This document shows positions 46,438 to 55,131 of a stretch of DNA of 64,000 bases, piece after piece. Origin of the DNA: Geminicoccaceae bacterium (GTDB lineage Bacteria > Pseudomonadota > Alphaproteobacteria > Geminicoccales > Geminicoccaceae). Under the pieces are notes generated by a model. The model was not told the DNA's origin, did not search any database, and saw only the letters and a list, made by a program, of their open reading frames with translations. Every line of letters starts with the position of its first letter. Positions within the stretch are counted from its first letter, which is position 1. Both the position numbers and the translations under genes were made by a program. Location of the stretch: assembly GCA_020638495.1 (NCBI GenBank), contig JACKIN010000011.1, forward strand, positions 62,001-126,000. The letters are read 5' to 3'.

Positions 46438-49113
46438 ATGGCCGAGGATGGATTGAACCCGCGCATGGATGTCGTCGTCGTCGAATCACCGACCAAGGCC
46501 AAGACCATCCGCAAATACCTGGCGGATGCGCCCGACGTCGAGGCCAGCTACGGCCATGTCCGCGACCTCCCGAGCCAGGATGGCGCGGTTCTTCCGGACG
46601 ACGACTTCCGCATGGTCTGGGAAGTCCTCCCCGGCAGGAAGAAGAACGTCGACGAGATCGTCAGGGCGGTGAAGAAAGCCCGCCGGCTCTTCCTCGCCAC
46701 CGACCCCGACCGCGAGGGCGAGGCGATCTCCTGGCACCTCCTCGAGGTGCTCAAGGAGCGGGGCGCGCTCAAGGGCATCGAGGTGAAGCGGGTGGTCTTC
46801 CACGAGATCACGAAGCGCGCCGTGACCGAGGCCATGGCCCATCCGCGCGACCTCGACCAGAGCCTGATCGACGCCTACCTGGCGCGCCGCGCCCTCGACT
46901 ACCTCGTCGGCTTCACCCTCTCGCCGGTGCTCTGGCGCAAGCTCCAGGGCTCGAGGTCCGCCGGCCGCGTGCAGTCGGTAGCACTCCGCCTCATCTGCGA
47001 GCGCGAGGCCGAGATCGAGGCCTTCACCGCCCGCGAGTACTGGACCATCGAGGCGCTGCTCGAGACCCCGGACCAGACCCGCTTCAAGGCCAGGCTGACC
47101 CACCTCGCCGGCAAGAAGCTCGACAAGTTCGCGCTCGGTGACAAGGTCGCCGCCGAGGCAGCCCTGGCCGAGGTGCAAGCCGCCACGCTCGCGATCGGGC
47201 CGGTCGAGAAGAAGCAGGTGAGCCGCAACCCGTCACCCCCCTTCTCCACCTCGACCCTGCAGCAGGAAGCGGCGAGGAAGCTCGGCTTCTCCGCCGACCG
47301 GACGATGAAGACGGCCCAGCGCCTGTTCGAGGGCACGGAGATCGGCGGCGAGACGGTGGGCCTCATCACCTACATGCGGACCGATTCGGTGCAGCTCTCG
47401 CGGGACGCCATCAGCGCCGCCCGCAAGCGCATCGCCCAGTCCTTCGGCGACGCCTATCTCCCCGAGCAGCCGCGCATCTTCAAGACGAAGACCAAGAACG
47501 CCCAGGAAGCGCACGAGGCGATCCGCCCGACCGATGTCGGCCGCGAGCCGAAGACGGTCGCGCGTTTTCTCGACAACGACCAGAGTCGGCTCTACGAGCT
47601 CATCTGGAAGCGGACTATGGCGAGCCAGATGGCGGCGGCCAGGCTCGACCGCGTGACCGTCGACGTGCTCGACGAGAAGGGTGCGGTGCAGCTCCGCGCC
47701 ACCGGCCAGACCATCGCCTTCGACGGCTTCCTCAAGCTCTACCAGGAAGGCCGGGACGATCCCTTGGGCGACGACGAGGACGGCGAGGGCGTGCTCCTGC
47801 CGGCGCTCGTCACCGGCACGAAGGTCGCGGAGCGCGGCGTCACCCCGGAGCAGCACTTCACCGAGCCGCCACCGCGCTTCAGCGAGGCGAGCCTCGTCAA
47901 GCGCCTCGAGGAGCTCGGCGTCGGCCGCCCCTCGACCTATGCCAGCATCATCTCGGTGCTGCAGGACCGGGACTATGTCCGCCTCGAGCAGAAGCGCTTC
48001 GTGCCCGAGGACCGGGGCCGGCTGGTCACCGCGTTCCTCACCAGCTTCTTCGACCGCTACGTCCAGCCGACCTTCACCGCGGCCCTCGAGGACCAGCTCG
48101 ACCGCGTCGCCGCCGGCGAGCTCGGCTGGAAGGACGTGCTGCGCGCCTTCTGGGAGCCCTTCGTCGGCAGCATCGGCGAGGTCAGCGAGCTGCGCGTCGC
48201 CCAGGTCATCGACGCGCTCAACGAGGCGCTCTCGGCCAAGCTCTTCCCGCCGCGCACCGATGGCGGCGATCCCCGCATTTGCCCGCTCTGCGGCAACGGC
48301 CAGCTCAGCCTGAAGCTCGGCAGGTACGGCGCCTTCATCGGCTGCTCCAACCATCCCGAATGCCGCTACACCCGCAAGCTCGACGACGACCCCAATGGCG
48401 ATCCGGCGGCCCGCAACGACGAGAAGCTGCTCGGTGTCGATCCCCTGACCGAGGAGGAGGTCTGGCTGAAGAACGGCCGCTTCGGCTTCTACCTCCAGTC
48501 CGGCAGCGGCGACGCGCTCCGCCGCAGCTCGCTGCCGCCCAACCTGACCCCGACGGAGATCGACCTCCAGACCGCCCTCGCCCTTCTGGCCCTGCCGCGC
48601 ATCGTGGGCACGCACCCCGAAACCGGCGCCGAGATCACCGCCGGGATCAACCGCTACGGCCCTTTCGTCCAGCACCAGGGCAAGTTCGTCCGGCTCGAGG
48701 CGGACGACGACGTGCTCAGCCTGGGGATGAACCGGGCCCTGACGCTGATCGCCGAGGGCGGCTCACGTGGCCGGCAGCGCGCCGCCGCCGCCCCGCTGCG
48801 CGAGCTCGGTGCGCATCCCGACACGGGCGAGAAGGTGGTGATCCTGGACGGCCGCTTCGGCCCCTACGTCAAGCACGGCAAAACCAATGCCAGCCTGCCC
48901 AAGGGCCGGCCGGTGGAAGAGCTCACCATGGACGAGGCGGTGGCCCTCCTCGCGGCCCGCGAGGCCAAGGGTGGCAGCAAGGGCAAGGGGCGCACGACCT
49001 CGCGGAAGGCGCCCGCGAAAGCCAAGCCGGCCAAGGCCACCGCGGTGAAGAAGAAGCCCGCTGCCAGGAAGCCCGCCGCCAGGAAGAAGTCGGCCGCCGG
49101 CGGCGGCTCCTGA
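46438..49113 (+). CDS. topA: DNA topoisomerase I
   Basis: This 891-residue type IA enzyme relaxes negative supercoils. The TOPRIM domain has VVVVESPTKAKTIRKYL and LATDPDREGEAISWHL. The nucleophilic tyrosine is in VGLITYMRTDSVQLS. RPSTYASIISVLQDRDYV is also conserved. One four-cysteine zinc ribbon follows (CPLCGNGQL ... FIGCSNHPECRYT), then short ribbon-like repeats lacking cysteines (INRYGPFVQHQGKFV; DGRFGPYVKHG). The tail of about 45 residues is Lys/Ala/Pro-rich and histone-H1-like. The ATG at 46465 is an alternative start. Confidence 0.95.
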   Translation: MAEDGLNPRMDVVVVESPTKAKTIRKYLADAPDVEASYGHVRDLPSQDGAVLPDDDFRMVWEVLPGRKKNVDEIVRAVKKARRLFLATDPDREGEAISWHLLEVLKERGALKGIEVKRVVFHEITKRAVTEAMAHPRDLDQSLIDAYLARRALDYLVGFTLSPVLWRKLQGSRSAGRVQSVALRLICEREAEIEAFTAREYWTIEALLETPDQTRFKARLTHLAGKKLDKFALGDKVAAEAALAEVQAATLAIGPVEKKQVSRNPSPPFSTSTLQQEAARKLGFSADRTMKTAQRLFEGTEIGGETVGLITYMRTDSVQLSRDAISAARKRIAQSFGDAYLPEQPRIFKTKTKNAQEAHEAIRPTDVGREPKTVARFLDNDQSRLYELIWKRTMASQMAAARLDRVTVDVLDEKGAVQLRATGQTIAFDGFLKLYQEGRDDPLGDDEDGEGVLLPALVTGTKVAERGVTPEQHFTEPPPRFSEASLVKRLEELGVGRPSTYASIISVLQDRDYVRLEQKRFVPEDRGRLVTAFLTSFFDRYVQPTFTAALEDQLDRVAAGELGWKDVLRAFWEPFVGSIGEVSELRVAQVIDALNEALSAKLFPPRTDGGDPRICPLCGNGQLSLKLGRYGAFIGCSNHPECRYTRKLDDDPNGDPAARNDEKLLGVDPLTEEEVWLKNGRFGFYLQSGSGDALRRSSLPPNLTPTEIDLQTALALLALPRIVGTHPETGAEITAGINRYGPFVQHQGKFVRLEADDDVLSLGMNRALTLIAEGGSRGRQRAAAAPLRELGAHPDTGEKVVILDGRFGPYVKHGKTNASLPKGRPVEELTMDEAVALLAAREAKGGSKGKGRTTSRKAPAKAKPAKATAVKKKPAARKPAARKKSAAGGGS

Positions 49114-49116
49114 GCC

Positions 49117-51243
49117 ATGCGCCGGGGGCGCGGCCATGGCGACCGGGGGCCGCGCGATCGCAGCACCGGGCGGCGCAACCGCTTCGAGCGCACCGGCACG
49201 CCGCCGGGCATGGCCGCCGTCGAGGTGACCGCCATCGACGACGCGGGCGAGCTGGTCGGCGAGAGCCCGGCCGTCCCCGGTGCTGCCATCCGGGTGCTCG
49301 ACGCGGATGGCGGCGAGGCCCCGCTCGAGGTCGGCGACCGGGCGCTGATGCGCCTTTCGACCGATGCCGAGGGTGCGATCGAGGGCCGCCTCTTTCGCAA
49401 GCTCGGCCGGGTCGCCCGCGATATCGTGGGTGTCGTCGAGGCGAGCGGCGGGACGCTCTTCCTCCGGTCGAGCCGCCGGTCCGCCGACCGCGACCAGCCG
49501 ACCCGCCTGAAGCTCGAGCCGGGCGACCTCACGCTGGCGGATGGCGACATGGTGCGCGCCGAGCTCGACCGCGGCCGGCCGCTCGCCGCACCGCGTGCCC
49601 GCGCCGTCGAGCGCCTCGGCAGCAGCACCGACCCCGCCGCCATCGCGCTTTCGATCGCCGCCGAGCTCGAGCTGCCGACCGTCTTCGGCCCCGAGGCGCT
49701 GGCCGTCGCCGAGCGCGCCACCCGGCCGGCGCTCGGCGAGCGCACGGACCTGCGCGATCTTTCGCTCGTCACCATCGACGGCGCCGACGCGCGCGACTTC
49801 GACGACGCGGTCTGGGCCGACCCCGAGCCGCTCGCCGATGGCGGGTTTCGCGCCGTGGTCGCCATCGCCGACGTCGCCCACTATGTCCGGCCGGGCGATC
49901 CCCTCGACCGCGAGGCGCTGGAGCGCGGCAACTCGGTCTATTTCCCCGACCGGGTGATCCCGATGCTGCCGGAAGCCCTCTCCAACGGCCTCTGCTCGCT
50001 CAAGCCCGACGAGGACCGCGCCAGCATCGCCGTCGAGCTCTTCTTCGATTCGGGCGGCGTCCTGAAGCGCTGGAATTTCACGCGCGCCCTGATCAGGAGC
50101 CGTGCCAGGCTCACCTACGAGCAGGTCCAGGACGCCGCCGACGGCCGGCCCGACGCCCTGACCGCCCCGCTCCTCGAATCCGTCATCCGGCCCCTCTACG
50201 ACGTTTACGAGAAGCTCGCCGCCGCCCGCCGCAAGCGCGGCACGATCGAGCTCGAGCTGCCCGAGCGGCGCGTCCTCCTCGACGGCGAGGGCAAGGTCAC
50301 CGACATCGTCCAGCGCCAGCGGCTCGCCAGCCACATGCTGGTCGAGGAGCTGATGATCGCCGCCAACGTCGCGGCCGCCCGCGCCCTCGCCGACCGGAAG
50401 CTGCCCTGCCTCTTTCGCGTCCACGACAAGCCCGACCCCGTCCGGCTCGAGGCCCTGGCGCAGTATCTGGAGCGCCTCTCGATCGGCTGGAGCCGGACCG
50501 CCAAGAAGCCCGGCGACTTCACGGCCATGCTCGAGCGGATCGTCGAGCCCTCCCTGCGCGAGCAGGTCTCGGGCTTCGTCCTGCGCGCCCAGGCCCAGGC
50601 CCTCTACCAGCCGGACAATCTCGGCCATTTCGGCCTCAATCTGCGCCACTATGCCCATTTCACCTCGCCGATCCGCCGCTACAGCGACCTCGTCGTGCAC
50701 CGCCTCTTGATCCACCACGAGAAGCTCGCCGGCACCGGGGACGGCCGACCTTATGACCTCGAGCAGCTCGACCGCTTCGGCCGGCTGGTCTCGGCCACCG
50801 AGCGCAAGGCGGTCCAGGCCGAGCGCCAGGCGCTCGCCCGCTACACCGCCCTCTACATGGCCGACAAGGAGGGGGCGCAGTTCACCGGCCGGGTCATCGG
50901 CGTGCAGCGCTTCGGCCTCTTCGTCGTGCTCGACGGCACCGGGGCCGAGGGTCTCGTCCCGGTCAGCACGCTCGGCGACGACGCCTTCCATTTCGACGAG
51001 CAGCACCAGGCCCTGGTCGGCGTCCGCTACGGCGACACCTTCGGCCTCGGCGATGCCGTCACGGTGACCCTCGCCGATGTCGACCTGGTGCTCGGCCAGC
51101 TCGCATTCCGCATCGACAGCCACGAGCGCGCCCACGCCGCCGAGCTCGCCCGCACCGCCTGGGCCAAGGCCGGCCCGATGCGCCGGGGCCGCGGTTCGCC
51201 GAACCGGCCGCACCGTGCCTCCGGACGCCGCGGCAAGCGCTGA
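49117..51243 (+). CDS. rnr: Ribonuclease R
   Basis: This 708-residue 3'-5' exoribonuclease of the RNB family has the catalytic acidic cluster in ITIDGADARDFDDAVWA-like sequence (VTIDGADARDFDDAV). RGNSVYFPDRVIPMLPEALSNGLCSLKPDEDR and HFTSPIRRYSDLVVHRLL are also present. An S1 domain (FTGRVIGVQRFGLFVVLDGTGAEGLV) and a basic tail end the protein. It starts three bases after topA, an arrangement conserved in Alphaproteobacteria. Confidence 0.93.
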   Translation: MRRGRGHGDRGPRDRSTGRRNRFERTGTPPGMAAVEVTAIDDAGELVGESPAVPGAAIRVLDADGGEAPLEVGDRALMRLSTDAEGAIEGRLFRKLGRVARDIVGVVEASGGTLFLRSSRRSADRDQPTRLKLEPGDLTLADGDMVRAELDRGRPLAAPRARAVERLGSSTDPAAIALSIAAELELPTVFGPEALAVAERATRPALGERTDLRDLSLVTIDGADARDFDDAVWADPEPLADGGFRAVVAIADVAHYVRPGDPLDREALERGNSVYFPDRVIPMLPEALSNGLCSLKPDEDRASIAVELFFDSGGVLKRWNFTRALIRSRARLTYEQVQDAADGRPDALTAPLLESVIRPLYDVYEKLAAARRKRGTIELELPERRVLLDGEGKVTDIVQRQRLASHMLVEELMIAANVAAARALADRKLPCLFRVHDKPDPVRLEALAQYLERLSIGWSRTAKKPGDFTAMLERIVEPSLREQVSGFVLRAQAQALYQPDNLGHFGLNLRHYAHFTSPIRRYSDLVVHRLLIHHEKLAGTGDGRPYDLEQLDRFGRLVSATERKAVQAERQALARYTALYMADKEGAQFTGRVIGVQRFGLFVVLDGTGAEGLVPVSTLGDDAFHFDEQHQALVGVRYGDTFGLGDAVTVTLADVDLVLGQLAFRIDSHERAHAAELARTAWAKAGPMRRGRGSPNRPHRASGRRGKR

Positions 51244-52414
51244 CCCCGCCTCGAGCCGGAGGCTCGAGCTCGCGGCGCTCATGGTGAGCGCTGCCGTGGT
51301 CGGCACGGGCGTGGCGTTGAGCTTTCCCCTCGTGGCCCTGGTGCTCGAGGCCGAGGGGGCGACAGCCACGGCGATCGGCCTGAACGCCGCAGCGCATGGC
51401 CTCGGCGTGCTGCTCGCCGCCCCTTTCTTCGGCCGCACCGTGCGCAAGCTGGGTGCTGCCCGCGGCATGCGCGTCGGCCTGACGCTGGCCGCCATCCTGC
51501 TCCTCGGTTTTCCGCTCGCCACGGACCTCGGCTACTGGTTCATCCTCCGTCTCGGCTTCGGCGCCGCCACCGCCCTCGTCTTCGTCATCAGCGAGGCCGG
51601 CATCAACGCGCTCGCCGAGGACGGCCGGCGCGGCCGGGTCCTCGCCATGTACGGCACGATGTTCGGCGTCGGCTATGCCCTCGGCCCCTTGATCCTGGGC
51701 CTCCTCGGCAGCGATGGCGCCTTGCCTTTCCTGGTCGGTGCTGCCGTGCTCGCCGCCGGCATCCTGCCCACCTTCGCCGTGCCCTCGATCGACGGCGCCC
51801 TCGACGGGCGACCCGGCGCCTACGCCGCGCGGCGCCTCATGCGCCTCGGCCGGGCCATCCCGCTCGTCCTCCTCGTCGCCCTGGTCGTCGGCTGGACCGA
51901 GACGAGCCAGTTCTCGCTGCTCCCGGTCTGGGCGATCCGGCACGGCCTCGACGAGACGACGGTGGCCTGGCTGCTCGGCCTCTGGGTCGCCGGCGACATC
52001 CTCTTCCAGTACCCGATCGGCTGGCTCGCCGACCGGCTGCCACGCCGCCGGCTGCTGCTCGCCGCGGCTCTCGGCGCGACCCTCCTCGCCCTGACGCTGA
52101 CCACGCCTCTGGTCGCCGCCACACCCTGGCTGCTGATTCCCGCCCTCATTGCCCACGGCGGGCTGATCGGCGGCAGCTACGTCCTGGCGCTCACCCTCAT
52201 GGGCGAGCGCTTCCGCGGTGCTGCTCTGGTCGGCGCCAACGCCGCCTTCGTCCTCGCCTTCGAGATCGGTGCGATGATCGGCCCACCCCTCACCGGCCTC
52301 GCCTTCGGCGCCATCGGCACCGCCGGCCTGCCGCTGGCTCTCGCCCTCGTCACGGCAACGATCGTCGCGGCCGGGCTCCACGCACGCCGCGCCAGCGCCT
52401 TGTCGAGGGCCTAG
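51215..52414 (+). CDS. Major facilitator superfamily transporter
   Basis: This 399-residue protein has about twelve membrane spans (LAALMVSAAVVGTGVALSFPLVALVL; LLAAPFFGRTVRKLGAARGM; FGAATALVFVISEAGINALA). The MFS loop motif is seen as FFGRTVRKLGAARGMR, and WLADRLPRRRLLLAAALG matches it in the second half. The likely start is GTG at 51215, which overlaps the end of rnr by 29 bases; an ATG near 51281 is an alternative. The substrate is unknown; drug or sugar efflux-like carriers share the pattern. Confidence 0.85.
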   Translation: MPPDAAASADPASSRRLELAALMVSAAVVGTGVALSFPLVALVLEAEGATATAIGLNAAAHGLGVLLAAPFFGRTVRKLGAARGMRVGLTLAAILLLGFPLATDLGYWFILRLGFGAATALVFVISEAGINALAEDGRRGRVLAMYGTMFGVGYALGPLILGLLGSDGALPFLVGAAVLAAGILPTFAVPSIDGALDGRPGAYAARRLMRLGRAIPLVLLVALVVGWTETSQFSLLPVWAIRHGLDETTVAWLLGLWVAGDILFQYPIGWLADRLPRRRLLLAAALGATLLALTLTTPLVAATPWLLIPALIAHGGLIGGSYVLALTLMGERFRGAALVGANAAFVLAFEIGAMIGPPLTGLAFGAIGTAGLPLALALVTATIVAAGLHARRASALSRA

Positions 52415-52475
52415 ATGTCCCGCTCGGCGCCCGGAGCAGCGGCAGATGACTGGTTCGTGAGCCCGGACACGCTTT

Positions 52476-52485
52476 ACCGCGCGGT
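52476..52485. promoter_or_regulatory. Perfect palindrome upstream of the intradiol-dioxygenase-like gene
   Basis: ACCGCGCGGT is a perfect 10-base palindrome about 120 bases before the next gene. It is flanked by TTTACC and TATCTT, which could serve as -35 and -10 boxes 16 bases apart. If so, the palindrome lies between the boxes, a usual operator position. This rests on pattern alone in GC-rich DNA, where such palindromes also occur by chance. Confidence 0.2.
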
Positions 52486-52603
52486 TTGACGGATTATCTT
52501 TCTGGTGCGGTCACGCGACGACATCGCGCGTTGCAACGTCACATTCCCACGCGCGTGGTTCGGCAGCGACCTCCGCTCGCCACGCAGACGAGGAGAGACC
52601 AGG

Positions 52604-53134
52604 ATGACCAGGGTTCTTCGAACCCGCCGCGCCCTGCTTCTGGCCGGTGCCGCCAGCGCCGGAGCCGCCTTTCTTGGTGCTGGCGCCTCGGGCCTGCTTG
52701 CGCCCGTGCGCGCGCAGGGCCTGGCGGCCACGCCGACGATGCGGGGCGGCGCCAACAACTATCGGCCGGGCGCGCCCCTCGTGGAGCGCATCGGCCATGG
52801 CGGCTTCTGGATGACCGGCACGGTGCGACGAGCGGGCGACGGCGCGCCGCTGCCGGGCGTGCGCATCCAGATCTGGGCGCACACGACCGAGGGCCACGAG
52901 CGCGACCCGCACAGCCACGGCGCCACGCTGACCGATGCCGACGGCGTGTTCCGGATGGACATGCCGCAGATCGTTCCCGCCTTCGGCCAGCCGCACGGTC
53001 ACCTCGCCTACGACCCCGAGTTCGACGGCCGCGAGCATGACGGCAGGGGCTTCGAGACCGTGTTCCTCCGCCCCGTGATGGCGAGCGCCAGCGAGACGAG
53101 CCTGAGCGCCGACTTCGTGCTGCAGCCCGCCTGA
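52604..53134 (+). CDS. Exported intradiol ring-cleavage dioxygenase-like protein
   Basis: This 176-residue protein begins with a twin-arginine-like signal (TRRALLLAGAASAGAAFLGAG). The rest has the fold of catechol/protocatechuate intradiol dioxygenases: FWMTGTVRRAGDGAPLPGVRIQIWAHTTEGHERDPHSHGATLTDADGVFRMDMP and HGHLAYD. Candidate iron ligands (His pairs; few tyrosines) are incomplete compared with true dioxygenases, so activity is uncertain. AGGAG eight bases upstream supports the ATG at 52604. It forms a pair with the next membrane gene. Confidence 0.72.
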   Translation: MTRVLRTRRALLLAGAASAGAAFLGAGASGLLAPVRAQGLAATPTMRGGANNYRPGAPLVERIGHGGFWMTGTVRRAGDGAPLPGVRIQIWAHTTEGHERDPHSHGATLTDADGVFRMDMPQIVPAFGQPHGHLAYDPEFDGREHDGRGFETVFLRPVMASASETSLSADFVLQPA

Positions 53135-53138
53135 GCAT

Positions 53139-53756
53139 TTGGTCCCGGTCCGCGCCATCCTGATCTGGGCGGCCCTCGCCGCCGCCCTCGTCGTCCCCAT
53201 CGCCGTCGCGGCGACGAGCCCCCTCCTCGCCTGGCGGCAGCCGATCTACATCGCCGCCGGCTTCGCCGGCATCGTCGCCATGGCGCTCCTCCTCCTCCAG
53301 CCCCTCCTGGCCGGCGGGTACCTCCCCGGCCTGCCGCTCCGCCGCAGCCGCCGCCTGCACGCCTGGATCGGCGCCGGCCTCGTGGCCGCGGTGGTCGTCC
53401 ACGTCGCGGGCCTCTGGCTGACCAGCCCGCCGGACGTCATCGACGCCCTCCTCTTCCGCTCGCCGACCCTCTTCTCCGCCTGGGGTGTGATCGCCATGTG
53501 GGCCGTCCTCGCCAGCGCCCTCCTCGCCGCCACCCGCCACCGCCTGCGCCTGAGACCGACCACCTGGCGCCTCTGCCACACCGCCCTCGCCGCCGTCATC
53601 GTCCCGGCCAGCGTCGTCCACGCGCTGCTGATCGAGGGCACGATGGGAAAGCTCTCGAAAGCTGCGATCTGCGCCCTGGTCGTCGCCGCGGCGGCGAAGG
53701 TCATCGTCGATCGACGGGCTTGGGTCGTGCTACTGCGCCATAATGTTCAAGGTTGA
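53139..53756 (+). CDS. Ferric-reductase-like transmembrane protein
   Basis: This 205-residue membrane protein has about six spans with the ferric-reductase-like heme-binding pattern. Histidines are at RLHAWIGAGLVAAVVVHVAGLWL and LRPTTWRLCHTALAAVIVPASVVHALL. The lack of flavin and NAD domains suggests it passes electrons to or from a partner. It begins four bases after the exported dioxygenase-like gene, probably at TTG 53139 without a strong ribosome site, so translation is likely coupled. The pair may be a redox unit, which is inference. Confidence 0.75.
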   Translation: MVPVRAILIWAALAAALVVPIAVAATSPLLAWRQPIYIAAGFAGIVAMALLLLQPLLAGGYLPGLPLRRSRRLHAWIGAGLVAAVVVHVAGLWLTSPPDVIDALLFRSPTLFSAWGVIAMWAVLASALLAATRHRLRLRPTTWRLCHTALAAVIVPASVVHALLIEGTMGKLSKAAICALVVAAAAKVIVDRRAWVVLLRHNVQG

Positions 53757-53767
53757 GGTCTCCGGAC

Positions 53768-54298
53768 ATGGCCAAGCTCGTGTTCGGCATGAACGTGTCC
53801 CTCGATGGCTATGTCGACCACATGGCGTTCGGGCCCGGCCCGACGCTCTTCCGCCACTTCATCGAAGAAGCGAAGGCACAGTCGGGCAGCGTCTACGGGC
53901 GCCGGATGTACGAAATCATGCGCTACTGGGACGACGATCATCCCGAGTGGGATACGGAGCGTCAGGCCTTTGCGGCCGCATGGCGCAAGCAGCCGAAATG
54001 GGTCGCCTCGCACTCGCTGAAGTCAGTCGGCCCCAACGCCACGCTTGTCAGGGATGATTTCGAGGGCGCCATCCGCAGGCTGAAGACCGAGCGTGACGGC
54101 GAGATCGAGGTCGCCGGCCCGAACCTGGCGCAAAGCCTCACCGAGCTCGGCCTGATCGACGAATACCGGATCTACCTGCACCCCGTCGTGCTCGGCAAAG
54201 GCAAGCCCTACTTCGCCGGCCCCCGACCGCCGCTCCGCCTCATGAGCTGTGACCGGATCGACAAGGACGTGGTCAGGCTGAGCTACGTGCCTGCCTGA
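53768..54298 (+). CDS. Dihydrofolate reductase family (RibD C-terminal-like) protein
   Basis: This 176-residue reductase-fold protein has KLVFGMNVSLDGYVDHM at the start, GSVYGRRMYEIMRYW, and a C-terminal EIEVAGPNLAQSLTELGLIDEYRIYLHPVVLGKGKPYF. The last stretch is the NADPH-site pattern of RibD C-domain proteins. Such stand-alone proteins are widespread and mostly uncharacterised. The ATG at 53768 has GAGG nine bases upstream. Codon use looks slightly less GC-extreme than in its neighbours. Confidence 0.85.
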   Translation: MAKLVFGMNVSLDGYVDHMAFGPGPTLFRHFIEEAKAQSGSVYGRRMYEIMRYWDDDHPEWDTERQAFAAAWRKQPKWVASHSLKSVGPNATLVRDDFEGAIRRLKTERDGEIEVAGPNLAQSLTELGLIDEYRIYLHPVVLGKGKPYFAGPRPPLRLMSCDRIDKDVVRLSYVPA

Positions 54299-54316
54299 TC
54301 CGGCGACCGCCCCCCC

Positions 54317-55108
54317 TCACACCGCCAGCTCCACCGTCACCGGCACGTGGTCGCTCGGCATCTCCCAGCCGCGCGCCTCGCGCCGGACATCGGCATGACG
54401 GAGCTTCGGCGCCAAGGCGGGCGTGAGCCAGATGTGGTCGAGCCGGCGGCCGCGGTCCGAGGCGTTCCAGTCGCGGTTGCGGTAGCTCCACCAGGAGAAG
54501 AGCTTCTCCTCGGGCGGGATGACGGCGCGGACGGCATCGACCCAGCCGGCGCTCGCCTGCAGCCGGCCGAGCTTCTCGACCTCGACGGGCGTGTGGCTGA
54601 CGACGGAAAGCAGCTGCTTGTGGCTCCAGACATCCGTCTCCAGCGGGGCGATGTTGAGATCGCCGAGCAGGATGGCGCGGCGGCTCTCGTAGTGATTGGT
54701 GGCGAACCAGTCCGAAAGCTCGTCCAGCATGGCGAGCTTGTGGCGGAACTTCGGGTTCAGCTCGGGGTCGGGGATGTCGCCGCCGGCCGGGATGTAGAGA
54801 TTGTGCAGCTCGATGCCGCCGGCGAGCGTGCAGACCGCATGCCTCGAATCGTCGATGCCGCACCATTTGTGGCTGTGGCAGGCATCGAGCGGCAGCTTCG
54901 CGAGCACGGCGACCCCGTGATAGCCCTTCTGGCCGTGGATGTGGCAGTGCGGAAAGCCCAGGTCGTGCACGAGATCGAGCGGGAACTTGCCGTCCTCGAC
55001 CTTGGTCTCCTGCAGGCAGAGCACGTCGGGATCGATCTCGGCCACGATCCGCCGCAAGGCAGCCTCGCGCAGCCGCACGGAGTTGGCGTTCCAGGTGGTG
55101 ATGCGCAT
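54317..55108 (-). CDS. xthA: Exodeoxyribonuclease III
   Basis: This 263-residue AP endonuclease of base excision repair has ITTWNANSVRLRE, VLCLQETKVEDGKFP (metal-binding Glu), YHGVAVLAKLP, LYIPAGGDIPDPE, AILLGDLNIAPLETDVW, FSWWSYRNRDWNASDRGRRLDHIWLT and PSDHVPVTVEL (catalytic His). It is complete. It follows the ABC ATPase gene after 23 bases on the same strand and may share its transcript. Confidence 0.95.
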   Translation of the reverse strand: MRITTWNANSVRLREAALRRIVAEIDPDVLCLQETKVEDGKFPLDLVHDLGFPHCHIHGQKGYHGVAVLAKLPLDACHSHKWCGIDDSRHAVCTLAGGIELHNLYIPAGGDIPDPELNPKFRHKLAMLDELSDWFATNHYESRRAILLGDLNIAPLETDVWSHKQLLSVVSHTPVEVEKLGRLQASAGWVDAVRAVIPPEEKLFSWWSYRNRDWNASDRGRRLDHIWLTPALAPKLRHADVRREARGWEMPSDHVPVTVELAV

Positions 55109-55131
55109 CAGTCTTCCAGACAAAAAGGTGC

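Noticed and set aside
48279..50756. Open frame of 825 codons spanning the topA/rnr junction in another frame
   Set aside because: It is Arg/Pro-rich without motifs, while topA and rnr frames are fully conserved-looking across it.
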